Of a stretch of DNA of 11,160 bases, positions 1 to 5,302 are shown in pieces (positions within the stretch are counted from its first letter, which is position 1; the number at the start of each line of letters is the position of its first letter). The notes under the pieces were generated by a model, which saw only the letters and a list, made by a program, of their open reading frames with translations, was not told where the DNA came from and did not search any database. The position numbers were made by a program, and so were the translations under genes. Location of the stretch: assembly GCA_023450835.1 (NCBI GenBank), contig JAEXGM010000019.1, forward strand, positions 1 to 11,160, given 5' to 3'. This DNA is from Bacillota bacterium. GTDB lineage: Bacteria; Bacillota; Clostridia; Lachnospirales; Lachnospiraceae.

Positions 1-4
1 CCTA

Positions 5-592
5 TTAACCAAGAATGCCAAGATGCTGCAGCAATATCTTGGTGCCAAGACAGACAAGAATGATTCCGCCTGCCATCTCCGCTTTGGCTTTTAATTTTCC
101 GCCAAAGATATTTCCTATAATAACACCGGCTGCTGATATCAGGAAAGTCACTCCACCGATAAATGAAGTAGCTACCAGAATATTAACCTTTAGGAAAGCA
201 AAGGTAATACCAACGGCCAGCGCATCAATACTGGTCGCAACGGAAAGAACCAGCATTTCCTTTACCTTCAGAGAGTTATCGACATCCTTGCAGCTTTCGC
301 ACTCATCCTCTTCTTCCTCTTCCTTAATAGAGCCTTTAATCATATTTATACCTATGATTCCTAGTAAGATAAATGCTACCCAATGGTCTATCGCACTTAT
401 TTTATCACTGAACTGCTTTCCCAGAAAAAATCCTATCATCGGCATGACTGCCTGGAAGATACCAAAGTATAAACCTACAATAACCGGGTGCTTGACAGAT
501 ATCTTCTTTATGGATAACCCCTTACAGACGGCTACAGCAAATGCATCCATCGCCAGTCCGACAGACAGTATAAGTAATTCCAACAGATTCAT
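5..592 (-). CDS. mntP: MntP-type manganese efflux pump
   Basis: A 195-residue integral membrane protein of the MntP (YebN) family, which exports Mn(II) across the cytoplasmic membrane. About six hydrophobic segments are arranged as two related halves. Each half carries the family's intramembrane Asp motif: MDAFAV around D16 and SIDALAV around D123. The halves are joined by a hydrophilic loop at residues 88-112 that is unusually acidic and contains two Cys (EEEEEDECESC). An in-frame ATG at 682 would give 30 extra residues, but it lies inside the leader terminator; the ATG at 592 has a good AAAGGAGA ribosome binding site about 8 bases upstream and starts at the usual MntP N-terminus. The leader carries a yybP-ykoY riboswitch, which independently supports a manganese role. 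The length matches the family (about 185-195 residues). The stop codon is TAA at 5-7; what follows downstream lies outside the window. Confidence 0.95.
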   Translation of the reverse strand: MNLLELLILSVGLAMDAFAVAVCKGLSIKKISVKHPVIVGLYFGIFQAVMPMIGFFLGKQFSDKISAIDHWVAFILLGIIGINMIKGSIKEEEEEDECESCKDVDNSLKVKEMLVLSVATSIDALAVGITFAFLKVNILVATSFIGGVTFLISAAGVIIGNIFGGKLKAKAEMAGGIILVCLGTKILLQHLGILG

Positions 593-667
593 AATAATTC
601 TCTCCTTTTTTGTCTTTGTAAAGTGCCCTTGTGCTATGTATCCCTTGCTCTCTTCAAGAATTTCGGC

Positions 668-710
668 AAAAAAAAGACCCACCTCCAGCCTGATGGCTGT
701 AGGTAAGTCT
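668..710 (-). terminator. Riboswitch-controlled intrinsic terminator of the mntP leader
   Basis: Read on the minus strand, AGACTTACCTACAGCC (710-695), an ATCA loop and GGCTGGAGGTGGGTCT form a long stem with two G-U wobbles and one A/G mismatch, directly followed by eight U residues (675-668). It lies between the promoter and the mntP start, so it must be conditionally bypassed. Its 5' arm contains the 3' strand of the aptamer P1 helix (707-699), so aptamer folding and termination are mutually exclusive. Manganese binding should therefore favour readthrough. Confidence 0.88.
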
Positions 711-797
711 CGTTATTTAAAATAAAACCAGATAAAATTCTATCAGTATGTTGGCTCTATTACACACAATCGGCTAACTACTCCCTTACTACAATAT
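699..797 (-). promoter_or_regulatory. yybP-ykoY manganese riboswitch aptamer
   Basis: The minus-strand leader carries the hallmark yybP-ykoY segments: GTAAGGGAGTAG (about 790-778) near the 5' end and AGAGCCAACATACTGATAG (about 752-734) in the second leg. The segment ends in ACGAGACTTACC, which leads into the terminator. A P1 helix can form between GTAGTAAG (792-785) and CTTACCTAC (707-699, one bulged C). This class binds Mn(II) and commonly controls mntP-type exporters; the position just upstream of mntP fits. The aptamer was recognised by motif, not by a covariance-model search. Confidence 0.88.
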
Positions 798-801
798 ATA
801 A

Positions 802-830
802 ATGATACTTGATACAAGGTAGTTTGTCAA
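802..830 (-). promoter_or_regulatory. Promoter of the mntP riboswitch transcript
   Basis: On the minus strand there is a perfect TTGACA -35 (830-825), a 17-bp spacer and TATCAT as -10 (807-802), placed just upstream of the aptamer 5' end. It begins about 45 bp after the hflX stop codon, so mntP can be transcribed independently of hflX. No convincing terminator is visible after hflX, so readthrough from hflX into the riboswitch is also possible. Confidence 0.85.
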
Positions 831-874
831 TCCTTTTTTGCCTTCCATCATTGACAGGGTTTCCCAGAATTCGT

Positions 875-2173
875 CTATAAACAAAAACTGGAATTCTTAA
901 AATACTTCTCATATAAACTGCTGCTGCAAACGGCAGTAAGTTTTATTGCTTCTTCCCCGTAATCAAGAGCGGTCACCGTCCCATTCTCCTGTAAGAATGC
1001 TACCCATTTACTGTCCTTATAAGGAAGGCTTAACTCGAGACTGACCTCCCCTTCAAACAAATCTTCGGTAATACAGTCAACAAGCCTTTGAATGTCTTCT
1101 TCTTTCTTGGCAGACAGATAGATACAACCAAGTTCACCGTTTTCCGCTTTGATACTCTCTAATTCTTCTGCCGTGAGTTTATCGGTCTTATTAAATGCAT
1201 AGAGCACAGGAATGTCACTTGCGCCTAATTCCTCTAAGGTCCCCTCCGTAACAGCCATCTGCTTTCTGTAATCCTTATCAGACACATCTATTACCTGAAT
1301 CAAAAGGTCTGCCATCAGAACTTCCTCTAGTGTTGAACGAAAGGCTTTTATCAGATGATGAGGCAGCCTGCTGATGAAACCTACCGTATCCGTTAACAGG
1401 AAGGTCCTGTTCTCTTTGGTTGTTATCTTTCTGACAGATGTTTCAAGGGTAGCGAATAACATATCTTTCTCGAGAACCAGTTTATCTCCTGCTATCTTAT
1501 GCAATCCAAGAACAGAGTTCATAACAGTGGATTTTCCGGCATTAGTATAGCCTACCAGAGCCGCCAGAGGAATCTCATTCTTTTCTCTCTTCTGCCTTTG
1601 GTTCTGTCTCCTGCCTACCAACTCATTAAGGTCTCTCTCAAGCCTTGCTATTCGCTCCTCAATTCTTCTTCTGTCAAGCTCTAGCTTTGTCTCTCCGGCT
1701 CCCTTATTGTGAAGGCCGGAGCCGCCGCCCTGTCTGCTTAAGCTGCCGGTAAGACCTGAAAGTCTTGGCAGCATATACTTTAATCTTGCCATTTCTACCT
1801 GCATTTGTGCTTCTTTTGTTTTAGCACGTCTTGCAAAGATATCCATTATAAGCACAGAACGGTCCAATACTCTGCATTCTAAGAATCTCTCCAGATTCCT
1901 TGTTTGGGAGGGTGAAAGCTCTTCGTTGAATATGACAAGGTCTGCCTGTAATTCTTCCAGGCTCTCCTTTAGCTCTTCTGTCTTTCCCTTTCCAAAATAC
2001 AAGTCTATATGAATTTTCTCAAGGTTCTGGGTTATCTCTCCCACAACTTCCATATCGCAGGCAAATGCAAGCTCTTTTAATTCTTCCATGGATGAATTAA
2101 AATCTTCATCCCCTTTTCTTCTGTCCCCTGTAAGGGACACTCCTGCAAGGAGGACTCTTTCTTTTTCCATCAT
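875..2173 (-). CDS. hflX: Ribosome-associated GTPase HflX
   Basis: A 432-residue GTPase of the HflX family within the Obg-HflX group. HflX binds the 50S subunit, splits stalled or hibernating 70S ribosomes, and contributes to heat-stress and macrolide/lincosamide tolerance in several bacteria. An N-terminal HflX domain (about 5-165) contains the conserved glycine-rich SGLHNKGAGETKLELDRR stretch, followed by a charged coiled-coil (about 168-203). The G domain shows G1 GYTNAGKST (about 207-215), G3 DTVGF (about 261), G4 NKTD (about 327) and G5 SAKK. Length is normal for the family (E. coli 426). Two adjacent ATGs (2173, 2170) could start it; GGAG lies 7 bases before the first. It is preceded by a long leader with its own promoter, a leader peptide and a terminator-like hairpin, so its expression is probably attenuated. 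It is followed by the mntP promoter. Confidence 0.97.
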   Translation of the reverse strand: MMEKERVLLAGVSLTGDRRKGDEDFNSSMEELKELAFACDMEVVGEITQNLEKIHIDLYFGKGKTEELKESLEELQADLVIFNEELSPSQTRNLERFLECRVLDRSVLIMDIFARRAKTKEAQMQVEMARLKYMLPRLSGLTGSLSRQGGGSGLHNKGAGETKLELDRRRIEERIARLERDLNELVGRRQNQRQKREKNEIPLAALVGYTNAGKSTVMNSVLGLHKIAGDKLVLEKDMLFATLETSVRKITTKENRTFLLTDTVGFISRLPHHLIKAFRSTLEEVLMADLLIQVIDVSDKDYRKQMAVTEGTLEELGASDIPVLYAFNKTDKLTAEELESIKAENGELGCIYLSAKKEEDIQRLVDCITEDLFEGEVSLELSLPYKDSKWVAFLQENGTVTALDYGEEAIKLTAVCSSSLYEKYFKNSSFCL

Positions 2174-2242
2174 ATATGGTCTCCATTTCTAAGCTGCTGC
2201 CTGTGCAAGGGAATATATTGCGGGGCACGGATTTTTACGCAC

Positions 2243-2270
2243 AAAAAAAGAAGGCACGATTCTCCTTCCC
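2243..2270 (-). terminator. Candidate attenuator hairpin before hflX
   Basis: On the minus strand, GGGAAGG (2270-2264) can pair with CCTTCTT (2254-2248, two G-U pairs at the base) around a 9-nt loop, and the 3' arm runs straight into seven U residues (2249-2243). It lies about 70 nt upstream of the hflX start codon, inside the leader, so it would act as a conditional terminator. The stem is short (5 Watson-Crick pairs plus two wobbles), so its strength is uncertain. Confidence 0.55.
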
Positions 2271-2287
2271 TGCTGGCACTTTTTGTA

Positions 2288-2318
2288 TTGCATGGTCTTA
2301 TTGCAATTCTCTTGCAAT
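2288..2318 (-). repeat. Three TTGCA(A) palindromes forming alternative hairpins in the hflX leader
   Basis: ATTGCAA (2318-2312) pairs perfectly with TTGCAAT (2306-2300) around a five-base loop. A third partner, TGCAA (2292-2288), can instead pair with the middle copy. Because the motif is self-complementary, copies 1-2 and 2-3 form mutually exclusive hairpins just upstream of the U-tract hairpin. This is typical of attenuator leaders, but no fold was computed. Confidence 0.55.
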
Positions 2319-2455
2319 CCCATTACGTTACAACTGACAAGCTATCTGTGATTCATTCACTTTCACACAGTATCTTATTCAATAAGTGATTTATTATAAA
2401 AAGGCAGATTAATCCCGTTTACTCCCTGACAGGCAGAGCTTTAAGCACTATGAAA

Positions 2456-2494
2456 TTAGCAGCATAAAGAAAATAAACGTAATCTAATCCACAT
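2456..2494 (-). CDS. Putative 12-residue hflX leader peptide (MWIRLRLFSLCC)
   Basis: A 13-codon ORF (including TAA) on the minus strand starts at ATG 2494. A near-perfect Shine-Dalgarno AAGGAGGT (2511-2504) lies nine bases upstream, stronger than that of hflX itself. It sits about 30 nt downstream of the predicted hflX transcription start. The peptide MWIRLRLFSLCC contains Arg-Leu-Arg at residues 4-6. Arg/Lys-X-Arg/Lys motifs are known macrolide-dependent ribosome arrest motifs, as in Erm leader peptides containing RLR. HflX acts on antibiotic-stalled ribosomes, so drug-induced stalling on this ORF could refold the downstream leader and permit hflX transcription. The ORF, its ribosome binding site and its position are seen directly; the stalling role is inference. 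It has no detectable role as a free peptide. Confidence 0.7.
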   Translation of the reverse strand: MWIRLRLFSLCC

Positions 2495-2525
2495 TTGTTA
2501 AGTACCTCCTTGGTTAACTACAGGT

Positions 2526-2554
2526 ATTATACCAAAGTACATTGTAAAATACAA
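2526..2554 (-). promoter_or_regulatory. Promoter of the hflX leader transcript
   Basis: On the minus strand there is a TTGTAT -35 (2554-2549), a 17-bp spacer and a consensus TATAAT -10 (2531-2526). Transcription would start around 2520, only a few bases before the leader-peptide ribosome binding site. This leaves a leader of roughly 350 nt before the hflX start. Confidence 0.75.
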
Positions 2555-2595
2555 GAAAAATATGAAATCTGCTGCATATACATTAGTAAGAATAC

Positions 2596-2728
2596 GCACA
2601 AGCATAAGGTATGTTGGAAAAAGCAAGGCTGTTATGTGTGAATTATTAAAAAATATAATTCACACATAAGATTGTACCAGAGAAATCCTCAGCACAATCC
2701 CAAGGTGCGTTGGAAAAGCAAGATTATT
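2596..2728. repeat. Imperfect 37-38 bp direct repeat pair in the divergent intergenic region
   Basis: Copies lie at 2596-2633 and 2692-2728, about 95 bp apart. Both read GCACAA....AAGGT..GTTGGAAAA(A)GCAAG followed by a diverged ...TT end; about three quarters of positions match, with a one-base gap. The perfect inverted repeat (2632-2669) lies between them. The position, between the hflX promoter and the small plus-strand gene, suggests regulatory protein sites or remnants of a small duplication. Each copy contains a TTGGAA that could be a weak -35, but no good -10 follows. Confidence 0.6.
2632..2669. repeat. Perfect 15-bp inverted repeat with 8-nt spacer
   Basis: TTATGTGTGAATTAT (2632-2646) is exactly complementary to ATAATTCACACATAA (2655-2669), separated by an A-rich 8-bp spacer. 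There is no U-tract after either arm, so it is not a typical intrinsic terminator. It lies in the gap between divergent promoters. It may be a large operator dyad or a cruciform-forming element. Confidence 0.75.
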
Positions 2729-2778
2729 GGTGAAAAACAAATCAGTCTTTCCGCTGCGTATTAACGAAAGGGGTTATC

Positions 2779-3159
2779 ATGAATAAAAGACGCTGTAGAA
2801 TATCTTCCTGTGAACTTGTTACTCTTGTAACCGCAATTGCCTGTAACATTGCTAATTGCTACTCCGAAGAAGAAGTGGAACTCCTTGCCGCAGTTTTTGC
2901 CCAGCTTGGCGATACCCTTGCAACCATTCAGGTAAGAGAATCTGCTTTATCTGCTAATGATTCAGAAGAGGAGGAGGAGTCCTCCTGCGATAATACAGAA
3001 GAGGACTCCTCCGAGGATTCTGATAAAGAAACTAATAAAGATTCCGGCAGGAATTCCAGTGAATCTTCTGACAAGGATTCCAATATAGATTCTAACAGGA
3101 ATAACAATAATTGCTCCGATAACGATTCCAATGAGAATTCCGATAAAGACTCCGATTAA
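2779..3159 (+). CDS. Small protein with helical Cys-containing N-terminus and acidic Ser/Asp/Asn repeat tail
   Basis: A 126-residue protein of unknown function. Residues 1-52 are ordered: a basic start (MNKRRC), then CELVTLVTAIACNIANC and a second helix, EEEVELLAAVFAQLGDTLATI. This N-terminal pattern resembles short Clostridia proteins annotated as DUF6774, recalled from memory and unsearched. Residues 60-126 are low-complexity and acidic (EEEEESS, then SDKD/SNxD tetrapeptides) and presumably disordered. The ATG is preceded by AAAGGGG with a 5-base gap. The 12-bp repeat coding the tail continues well past the TAA stop, so the tail length is probably unstable and the present stop may shorten an older, longer protein. 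No signal peptide is obvious. It converges on the ABC gene at 3482 and faces away from hflX. The gene is likely real because the N-terminal half has normal composition; its function is unknown. Confidence 0.7.
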   Translation: MNKRRCRISSCELVTLVTAIACNIANCYSEEEVELLAAVFAQLGDTLATIQVRESALSANDSEEEEESSCDNTEEDSSEDSDKETNKDSGRNSSESSDKDSNIDSNRNNNNCSDNDSNENSDKDSD

Positions 3160-3441
3160 ATCTCCGACAAAGATTCCAATATAGATTCTAATAAGAATAA
3201 CAATAATTGCTCCGATAACGGTTCCAATGAGAATTCCAATAAGAACTCTGATAAAGATTCCGTTTAAATCTCCGAAAAAGATTCCGTCTAAGGCTCCAAT
3301 TAAGTCCCCAGAAAGGTTTACGTTTAAGGCTCCGATTGAGTCTCCGGCAAGATTTCCATTTAAGGCTCCGTTTAAGTCCTCGGCAAGATTCATGTTTAAG
3401 GCTCCGATTAAGACTCCGCCAAGAATTCCGATAAATACTCA
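3019..3441. repeat. 12-bp-period minisatellite, about 35 units, spanning the tail and downstream of the small gene
   Basis: From about 3019 to 3441 a TCC (or TCT/ACT) recurs nearly every 12 bp; the unit is roughly TCCGATAAAGAT, drifting to TCCGATTAAGGC at the 3' side. Superimposed are a 96-bp tandem duplication (copy 1 at 3071-3166, copy 2 from 3167, with about 12 bp inserted) and, from about 3288, four 36-bp units starting TTTAAGGCTCCG or a close variant. Because the period is a multiple of three, tetrapeptide repeats appear in several frames: Ser-Asp-Lys-Asp (plus), Lys-Ala/Ser-Pro-rich (plus, next frame) and Gly-x-hydrophobic-Ile (minus). Only the first part is translated by the gene at 2779. 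Confidence 0.85.
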
Positions 3442-3481
3442 GCAGAGTCTCTAACCCTTAACCTGACTGCTGCTCTAAAAC

Positions 3482-5110
3482 CTACGCCACCATAATATCA
3501 CTGGTTCCCTTTATGGTTATTACCTTATCATAGGAACTCTTTGTATCTTTAAAGATGACATGGCTTACATTAATAACGGTAATATCTTTTAGTCCAAGTA
3601 TGGTCTTTTCAATCTCTCTGGCTCTTTCCATGTCCAGGGAGGCAAAAGCTTCATCCATAAACAGAATTCTTGCCTTGCTAAGCAGCGCTCTGGCTATAAC
3701 AATTCTGCTTCTTTCCCCACCGGAAATATTCTTCCCGTTTTCATATATAATGGAATCAAGGCCATTAGGCAGTCCGTTTACAAAGTCTGACAGACCGGAA
3801 TCCTTTATTGCCCTCATAATCTCCTCATCTTTGTATTCCTTGTACAGAGTGATATTATTACGAATCGTATCCTCAAATAAGAAGACCTGCTGCTCAATAT
3901 TTGCAATGAGTCCAAAGTAATTTTCTTTTTTCACATCCATCATATTGTAGCCGTCAATCAGAATTTCCCCTTCCGTTGGATTAACATATTTGCGCAGGAG
4001 TCTTAAGAAAGTTGACTTTCCGCCTCCGCTCGGCCCAACTACCAGGTATTTCCCATTCTTCTTGAGGGTAAGGTTTATGTCTTTTAATATCTGTTTTTCA
4101 TCATCTTCATAATGAAAGCCCACCTGTTTAAACTCTATTCCGCTTTCAAATTCTTTTAATTCCACTGTTTCCTCGTAACTATTGGAATTTTCCAGAGAAT
4201 CTTCTATTTTCTTAATCAAATCTCCTGCGGTAAAGAGCTTGGGAAGATTCTCAGCCAGGTCAAAAATCGGAAAGGTCATCCGGTTAATGCCTTCCATAAT
4301 CACAATCAGGCCTCCTGCAGTTATCTTGCCGATTACCGCCATATAACCTATTCCGCAAAGAATTCCATAGAAGCTTCCATTCATAAAAAAGTTTTGTGAG
4401 GCATTTACAAAGGACATCATCCGGTCAATAATAAAACCTTTATGCTGTATTTCGTCACTCTTCTGGTAATAATCCTGAGTAACCTTCTCCTGAAGGTTGT
4501 AATTCTTTACGATGTGAAAAGCTGAGAGAACCTCTTTGATGTAAGAGGTATAGCCGTCAAATAAGTCACTTCGTTCCTTATAATTCTTCTTCATGGGTTT
4601 GGAAGTAAGGAAGGAGATAGTCAGGTTTACGGCAATAATCAATATGGCAAAGAGAATCATACGGTAATCCACCGTTGAGAGCAGCCACATGCCGGCAAGA
4701 AAATTAATTGCCGCTCTTCCAACCATATAGATTCCCATAATAAGGTTCGTTTCCAGGGTGTTAAAATCATTGGTCATAGCTGAAAGATATCTGCCGTTAT
4801 TCTCTTTTTGAAATTCCCGGATATTTTTCCCGAATACCTTATCAATGTAATAATGCTTTATATTCAGATTGACCCTTTTCCTGTAGAAGTTGCCGGTAAT
4901 TGCTTCTGCTATCCCTAAAGGTACCAGTAACACTGCCCCAGCCAATAGAGTCGGTGTCCGGGATTTTACTTCCTGGATATTTCCTTTCAGGGCAAAGTCC
5001 AGCATGCCAAGCATCTTTTTTGTAACCACAGCATCCAGACCCGCCAACAGAAAGGATACTATTAACGACAACATTAGATAGGGAAGCGCTTTCATTAATT
5101 TTCTTAACAT
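3482..5110 (-). CDS. ABC exporter half-transporter (membrane domain fused to ATPase), second of pair
   Basis: A 542-residue ABC-type exporter subunit acting in the cytoplasmic membrane. Residues 1-300 form a six-helix transmembrane domain of the ABCB/MsbA type, starting with a hydrophobic helix right at the N-terminus. The nucleotide-binding domain has Walker A GPSGGGKST (about 359), a Q-loop around QQVFLF, signature ISGGERSR (about 461), Walker B ILFMDEA with the catalytic Glu (about 481-487), D-loop ASLD and H-loop SHV (about 516). The start at 5110 is preceded by AAAGG about 11 bases upstream. It follows a similar ABC gene on the same strand after a 192-bp repeat-rich gap; the two proteins differ in sequence and probably form a heterodimer. 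The substrate cannot be read from sequence; peptide, drug or lipid are possible. The adjacent XRE regulator is the only context clue. The C-terminus is short, ending soon after the H-loop region. Confidence 0.92.
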   Translation of the reverse strand: MLRKLMKALPYLMLSLIVSFLLAGLDAVVTKKMLGMLDFALKGNIQEVKSRTPTLLAGAVLLVPLGIAEAITGNFYRKRVNLNIKHYYIDKVFGKNIREFQKENNGRYLSAMTNDFNTLETNLIMGIYMVGRAAINFLAGMWLLSTVDYRMILFAILIIAVNLTISFLTSKPMKKNYKERSDLFDGYTSYIKEVLSAFHIVKNYNLQEKVTQDYYQKSDEIQHKGFIIDRMMSFVNASQNFFMNGSFYGILCGIGYMAVIGKITAGGLIVIMEGINRMTFPIFDLAENLPKLFTAGDLIKKIEDSLENSNSYEETVELKEFESGIEFKQVGFHYEDDEKQILKDINLTLKKNGKYLVVGPSGGGKSTFLRLLRKYVNPTEGEILIDGYNMMDVKKENYFGLIANIEQQVFLFEDTIRNNITLYKEYKDEEIMRAIKDSGLSDFVNGLPNGLDSIIYENGKNISGGERSRIVIARALLSKARILFMDEAFASLDMERAREIEKTILGLKDITVINVSHVIFKDTKSSYDKVITIKGTSDIMVA

Positions 5111-5144
5111 ATATAGCCATGCCTTTCCGGGTGCCTGCCAATTG

Positions 5145-5261
5145 AATCCGCAGGCTGTTAACAGCCCCCTCTGTCAGCAATCCGCAGGCTGTCTCAGTAA
5201 CCCGCAGGCTGTCTCAGCAATCCGCAGGCTGTCAGCAACCCGCAGGTTGCTTGCAACCTGC
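5145..5261. repeat. Cluster of CCGCAGGCTGT direct repeats and hairpins between the two ABC genes
   Basis: CCGCAGGCTGT occurs at 5148-5158, 5182-5192, 5202-5212 and 5222-5232, with a variant CCGCAGGTTGC at 5240-5250. The middle copies sit in tandem units of 20, 20 and 18 bp starting at 5178, 5198 and 5218. The first copy forms a perfect 14-bp palindrome, GGCTGTTAACAGCC (5153-5166). The last forms a perfect hairpin, GCAGGTTGC/GCAACCTGC (5242-5250 and 5253-5261), with a 2-base spacer. No U-tract follows. In the transcript these would be GC-rich stem-loops between cistrons, possibly lowering or stabilising expression of one ABC subunit. It could also be a family of dispersed genomic repeats. Confidence 0.8.
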
Positions 5262-5302
5262 AAGGCACCCCAATTGAAATAAAATTCAAACTATAAAATA
5301 TC

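Noticed and set aside
15..725. Long plus-strand open frame opposite mntP
   Set aside because: Antisense shadow of a clear MntP gene and its riboswitch; the translation has no recognisable domain.
864..896. Hairpin of two GAATTC sites at the hflX 3' end
   Set aside because: Only the 6-bp palindromes match; flanks do not pair and no U-tract follows, so it is not a terminator.
2603..2613. SigK-like -10 (CATAnnnTA) in the divergent region
   Set aside because: A single short match without a convincing -35; expected often by chance in AT-rich DNA.
2962..3393. Minus-strand 143-residue open frame with Gly-x-hydrophobic-Ile tetrapeptides
   Set aside because: It is the antisense of the 12-bp repeat array, overlaps the well-formed start half of the plus-strand gene, and its second codon positions are the most variable between the 36-bp units. 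GGAG before its ATG occurs by chance because CTCC recurs in the array.
3019..3441. CRISPR array or origin iterons
   Set aside because: The period is 12 bp without spacers and is explained as a minisatellite coding for a low-complexity tail; no replication gene is nearby.
3227..3454. Plus-strand 75-codon frame with Lys-Ala-Pro repeats
   Set aside because: No ribosome binding site before the ATG and pure repeat content. Kept only as a frame-switch finding, not as a gene.
4842..5180. 112-codon minus-strand frame overlapping the second ABC gene start
   Set aside because: Different frame from the ABC protein and no family resemblance; part of it is the intergenic repeats.
5145..5261. CRISPR array
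   Set aside because: The repeats are only 11-20 bp and contiguous, with no unique spacers of similar size and no cas genes nearby.
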